A stretch of 64,000 bases of DNA. It comes from Thamnaconus septentrionalis. Its lineage: Eukaryota > Chordata > Actinopteri > Tetraodontiformes > Monacanthidae. The notes under the pieces were generated by a model. That model was given only the letters and a program-made list of their open reading frames with translations. It did not search any database and had not been told where the DNA came from. The stretch spans positions 17,711,944-17,775,943 of the forward strand of contig CM020502.1 of assembly GCA_009823395.1 (NCBI GenBank), written 5' to 3'. The stretch's first letter is position 1, and every line of letters begins with the position of its first letter. A program made the position numbers and the translations under genes. This document shows, in pieces, positions 62,287-64,000 of this stretch.

Positions 62287-62504
62287 TTGTCATGAACGTA
62301 AATTCATTTTCGCCGCAAACTCCCGTTCGCACAACCAGATCTCAGTATGTTTGTCTCACTTTAGAAGTTAAATTTGGGGAAACTGTATTTCAGAACTACA
62401 GAATTACAAGATCTGCTTTAACTTTGCGTGAACATGGTAGCTTTATCTGTCAGTGGCTCCACTGTTGTTGCTGATTGGTGTATAGCTTATTGATTTTTTT
62501 TTTT

Positions 62505-62909
62505 TTAAGAACTCGGTTGCACATTCTCCACTTTGGACAGCGTCACAGGGATCTTTCCCTCCTCGGCAACAGGTGCCTTGGTGACCACATCCCCCTGGGC
62601 CAGCCACGTCTCCCCCAAATCCCCTCTCCTCTTCCCTCCCCCGACTCGGTGGAAAAGCCTCCCTTTGAGCGTCGTCCTCTTAAGAATCCAAAAGACAACG
62701 CCCACGAGAGCCAGGGCCGAGCCCAGGCAGGAGAGCACGATCCCGGCCGCAGAGCTCACGCGCAGGCCCCTGTTGAAGCTGGCGGCCTGGGCGTCCACGA
62801 AGAAGAGGTCTCCTTCTCCGAATGACTCGATTTTACGGGGGGTGGAGAAACCGACGGAGAGGGCGGCGACGCCGGCAGTCAGCGTCAGGACGCACATGGC
62901 CAGGGACAC
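62505..62909 (-). CDS. nrsn1: Neurensin-1-like, last coding exon (partial gene)
   Basis: The minus-strand exon runs from a splice acceptor (AG at 62911-62910) to the stop codon at 62507-62505. It encodes the last 134 residues. Neurensin-1 is a small neuronal membrane protein of vesicles and neurites. Two hydrophobic stretches are visible: one at the exon start (VSLAMCVLTLTAGVAALSVG) and one in its middle (GIVLSCLGSALALVGVVFW). Between them is the family block PRKIESFGEGDLFFVD, close to human PPKIEAFGEADFVVVD. The tail VTKAP...GKIPVTLSKVENVQP matches NRSN1 better than NRSN2. Human NRSN1 is 195 aa, so about 60 N-terminal residues lie in upstream exons that I cannot find up to 64000. Confidence 0.88.
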   Translation of the reverse strand: MSLAMCVLTLTAGVAALSVGFSTPRKIESFGEGDLFFVDAQAASFNRGLRVSSAAGIVLSCLGSALALVGVVFWILKRTTLKGRLFHRVGGGKRRGDLGETWLAQGDVVTKAPVAEEGKIPVTLSKVENVQPSS

Positions 62910-62924
62910 CTGGGTGGAGACAGA

Positions 62925-63444
62925 AGCTGCGTTTCCATTACAGATTTTCGCAAAAATAAAAGCGATATTTCTAAAATTTCGACAAAGTACAGTTGCGATT
63001 TGCAGGTGTTTCCATTGAATGGTGTGAAGCGCATAAGCCGTAATTCTCATAAAATCTTGTCCTGCGAGATTTACAAGAATTACGTTTTCTTTTGTTTGTT
63101 GATGTTTGCTTGCTGTCAAGAATGGTTGTTATACTTTTTCTCTTTGATTACTTATTATTATTATTATATATTTAAAATATTCTGTGTCCTCCTCTGTCCA
63201 AACATAATGCGCCATTTTCACTTGAAGTGAATTGGTCACGTGATCCTGTACGTCACGTCCGGTAATGCATAAATGCGAAAAAGTGTTTCCATGACTCTTT
63301 TGAGATATACCTCTATATGGATGAACCTCATATCATATATATTGATATGAGAGGTTTTTCCAAGTTTAGCTGTTTCCATAACCACTTTTTTTTTTTTGCG
63401 ATATTTAGGTCTTGCACAATTCTCGGGGTAATGGAAATGCAGCT
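62925..63444. mobile_element. 520 bp MITE with 9 bp target duplication in the nrsn1 intron
   Basis: Inverted ends AGCTGCGTTTCCATTAC (62925-62941) and GTAATGGAAATGCAGCT (63428-63444) are flanked by GGAGACAGA at 62916-62924 and again at 63445-63453. A 9 bp duplication is typical of Mutator-like elements, but the family was not identified. No transposase is encoded. Confidence 0.88.
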
Positions 63445-63453
63445 GGAGACAGA

Positions 63454-64000
63454 ACCCTGATGTGCTGCAACCTTTTTTTTTTTTTTTTTTTTTTGGGGGC
63501 TTTTATTCTTGGAGGCGGTCAAGTTTTTCTTGGTGCTCTGCACTTCTTGGGGTGGAAAAGGTCATTTTGCTGTTTGTGAAGCGAAAAAATGAGCAAATTC
63601 TCCTGAACTGGCGAGGGGGTGGGGTTGGGGGTGGTGGTGCTGAGATGCCTTCTACCTTTACAAATGTCAGCGTGCAACTGCGTGCAGTTCATCACGCAGG
63701 GACAACAATGAGAAATGCACCGTGTGCACTACGAGGCGAGGCGGCTCCTCCAGCCGAGAGGCTCGCCGGTGACAGCGCGTGTCACAGAGGGAACCAACCG
63801 CTGGCCGCTGATGGCAGAGGCAATGAAAAGAGAAGAATGGATGATTTGCGGAAGGCAAAGTGGGAGAGTAGAAGAAAGAAAGAAATAGAACCGGCTCAGC
63901 AGGATAAAGGAATCATAATAAATAAGGTCAGAAAATTGGAATCATTTCAAGAAATCGAAATATGAGATTCAATGTAAATATACAAATGCAAAATAAAACA
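63454..64000. other. Probable nrsn1 intron or flank
   Basis: T-rich near 63472-63494, then G-rich. No upstream neurensin exon is recognised. Confidence 0.4.

Noticed and set aside
62910..63119. N-terminal extension of the neurensin exon into 63119
   Set aside because: The frame stays open, but this part lies beyond a good splice acceptor and is MITE sequence with no neurensin similarity.

Overview
The window is vertebrate nuclear DNA, most probably from a ray-finned (teleost) fish. Genes are split by GT-AG introns. (CA/GT)n microsatellites are abundant, and small hAT-, Tc1- and TTAA-type elements are dense. The gene order irx4 - ndufs6 - mrpl36 - lpcat1 matches the conserved neighbourhood next to the vertebrate IrxA cluster (human 5p15.33: IRX4, NDUFS6, MRPL36, LPCAT1).

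Layout. 1-4.4 kb: an Iroquois homeobox gene on the + strand with six coding exons (410 aa), of the Irx4 type and probably the teleost irx4b copy. 4.4-11.7 kb: non-coding DNA with microsatellites and stretches that look like conserved enhancers. 11.7-13.2 kb: ndufs6 on the - strand (four exons, 129 aa), back to back with mrpl36 on the + strand at 14.5-14.9 kb (127 aa); the two share a bidirectional promoter region. 16.8-40.7 kb: lpcat1 on the + strand, 14 coding exons encoding 498 aa. Its 10.5 kb first intron carries a decayed Ty3/gypsy-type retrotransposon. Other introns carry hAT-like MITEs, a LINE/SINE tail with intact target-site duplications, Tc1 remnants and a large CA/TA array. 41-62.5 kb: a roughly 21 kb stretch without a recognisable gene. 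It holds microsatellites, polypurine tracts, several MITEs and possible conserved non-coding elements. 62.5-62.9 kb: the last coding exon of a neurensin-1-like gene on the - strand; its upstream exons are not seen and probably lie beyond 64 kb. A 520 bp MITE with a 9 bp duplication sits directly against this exon's splice acceptor.

The genes do not form a pathway. irx4 is a patterning transcription factor. ndufs6 (complex I) and mrpl36 (mitoribosome) are mitochondrial housekeeping genes. lpcat1 remodels phosphatidylcholine in the ER. nrsn1 encodes a neuronal vesicle membrane protein. The conserved linkage is usually explained by irx regulatory DNA spread among bystander genes. I did not find a new gene system. 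The most interesting signals are mobile-element events at splice sites, nested insertions that can be reconstructed, a perfect 32 bp palindrome beside the retroelement, and small structural oddities in lpcat1.
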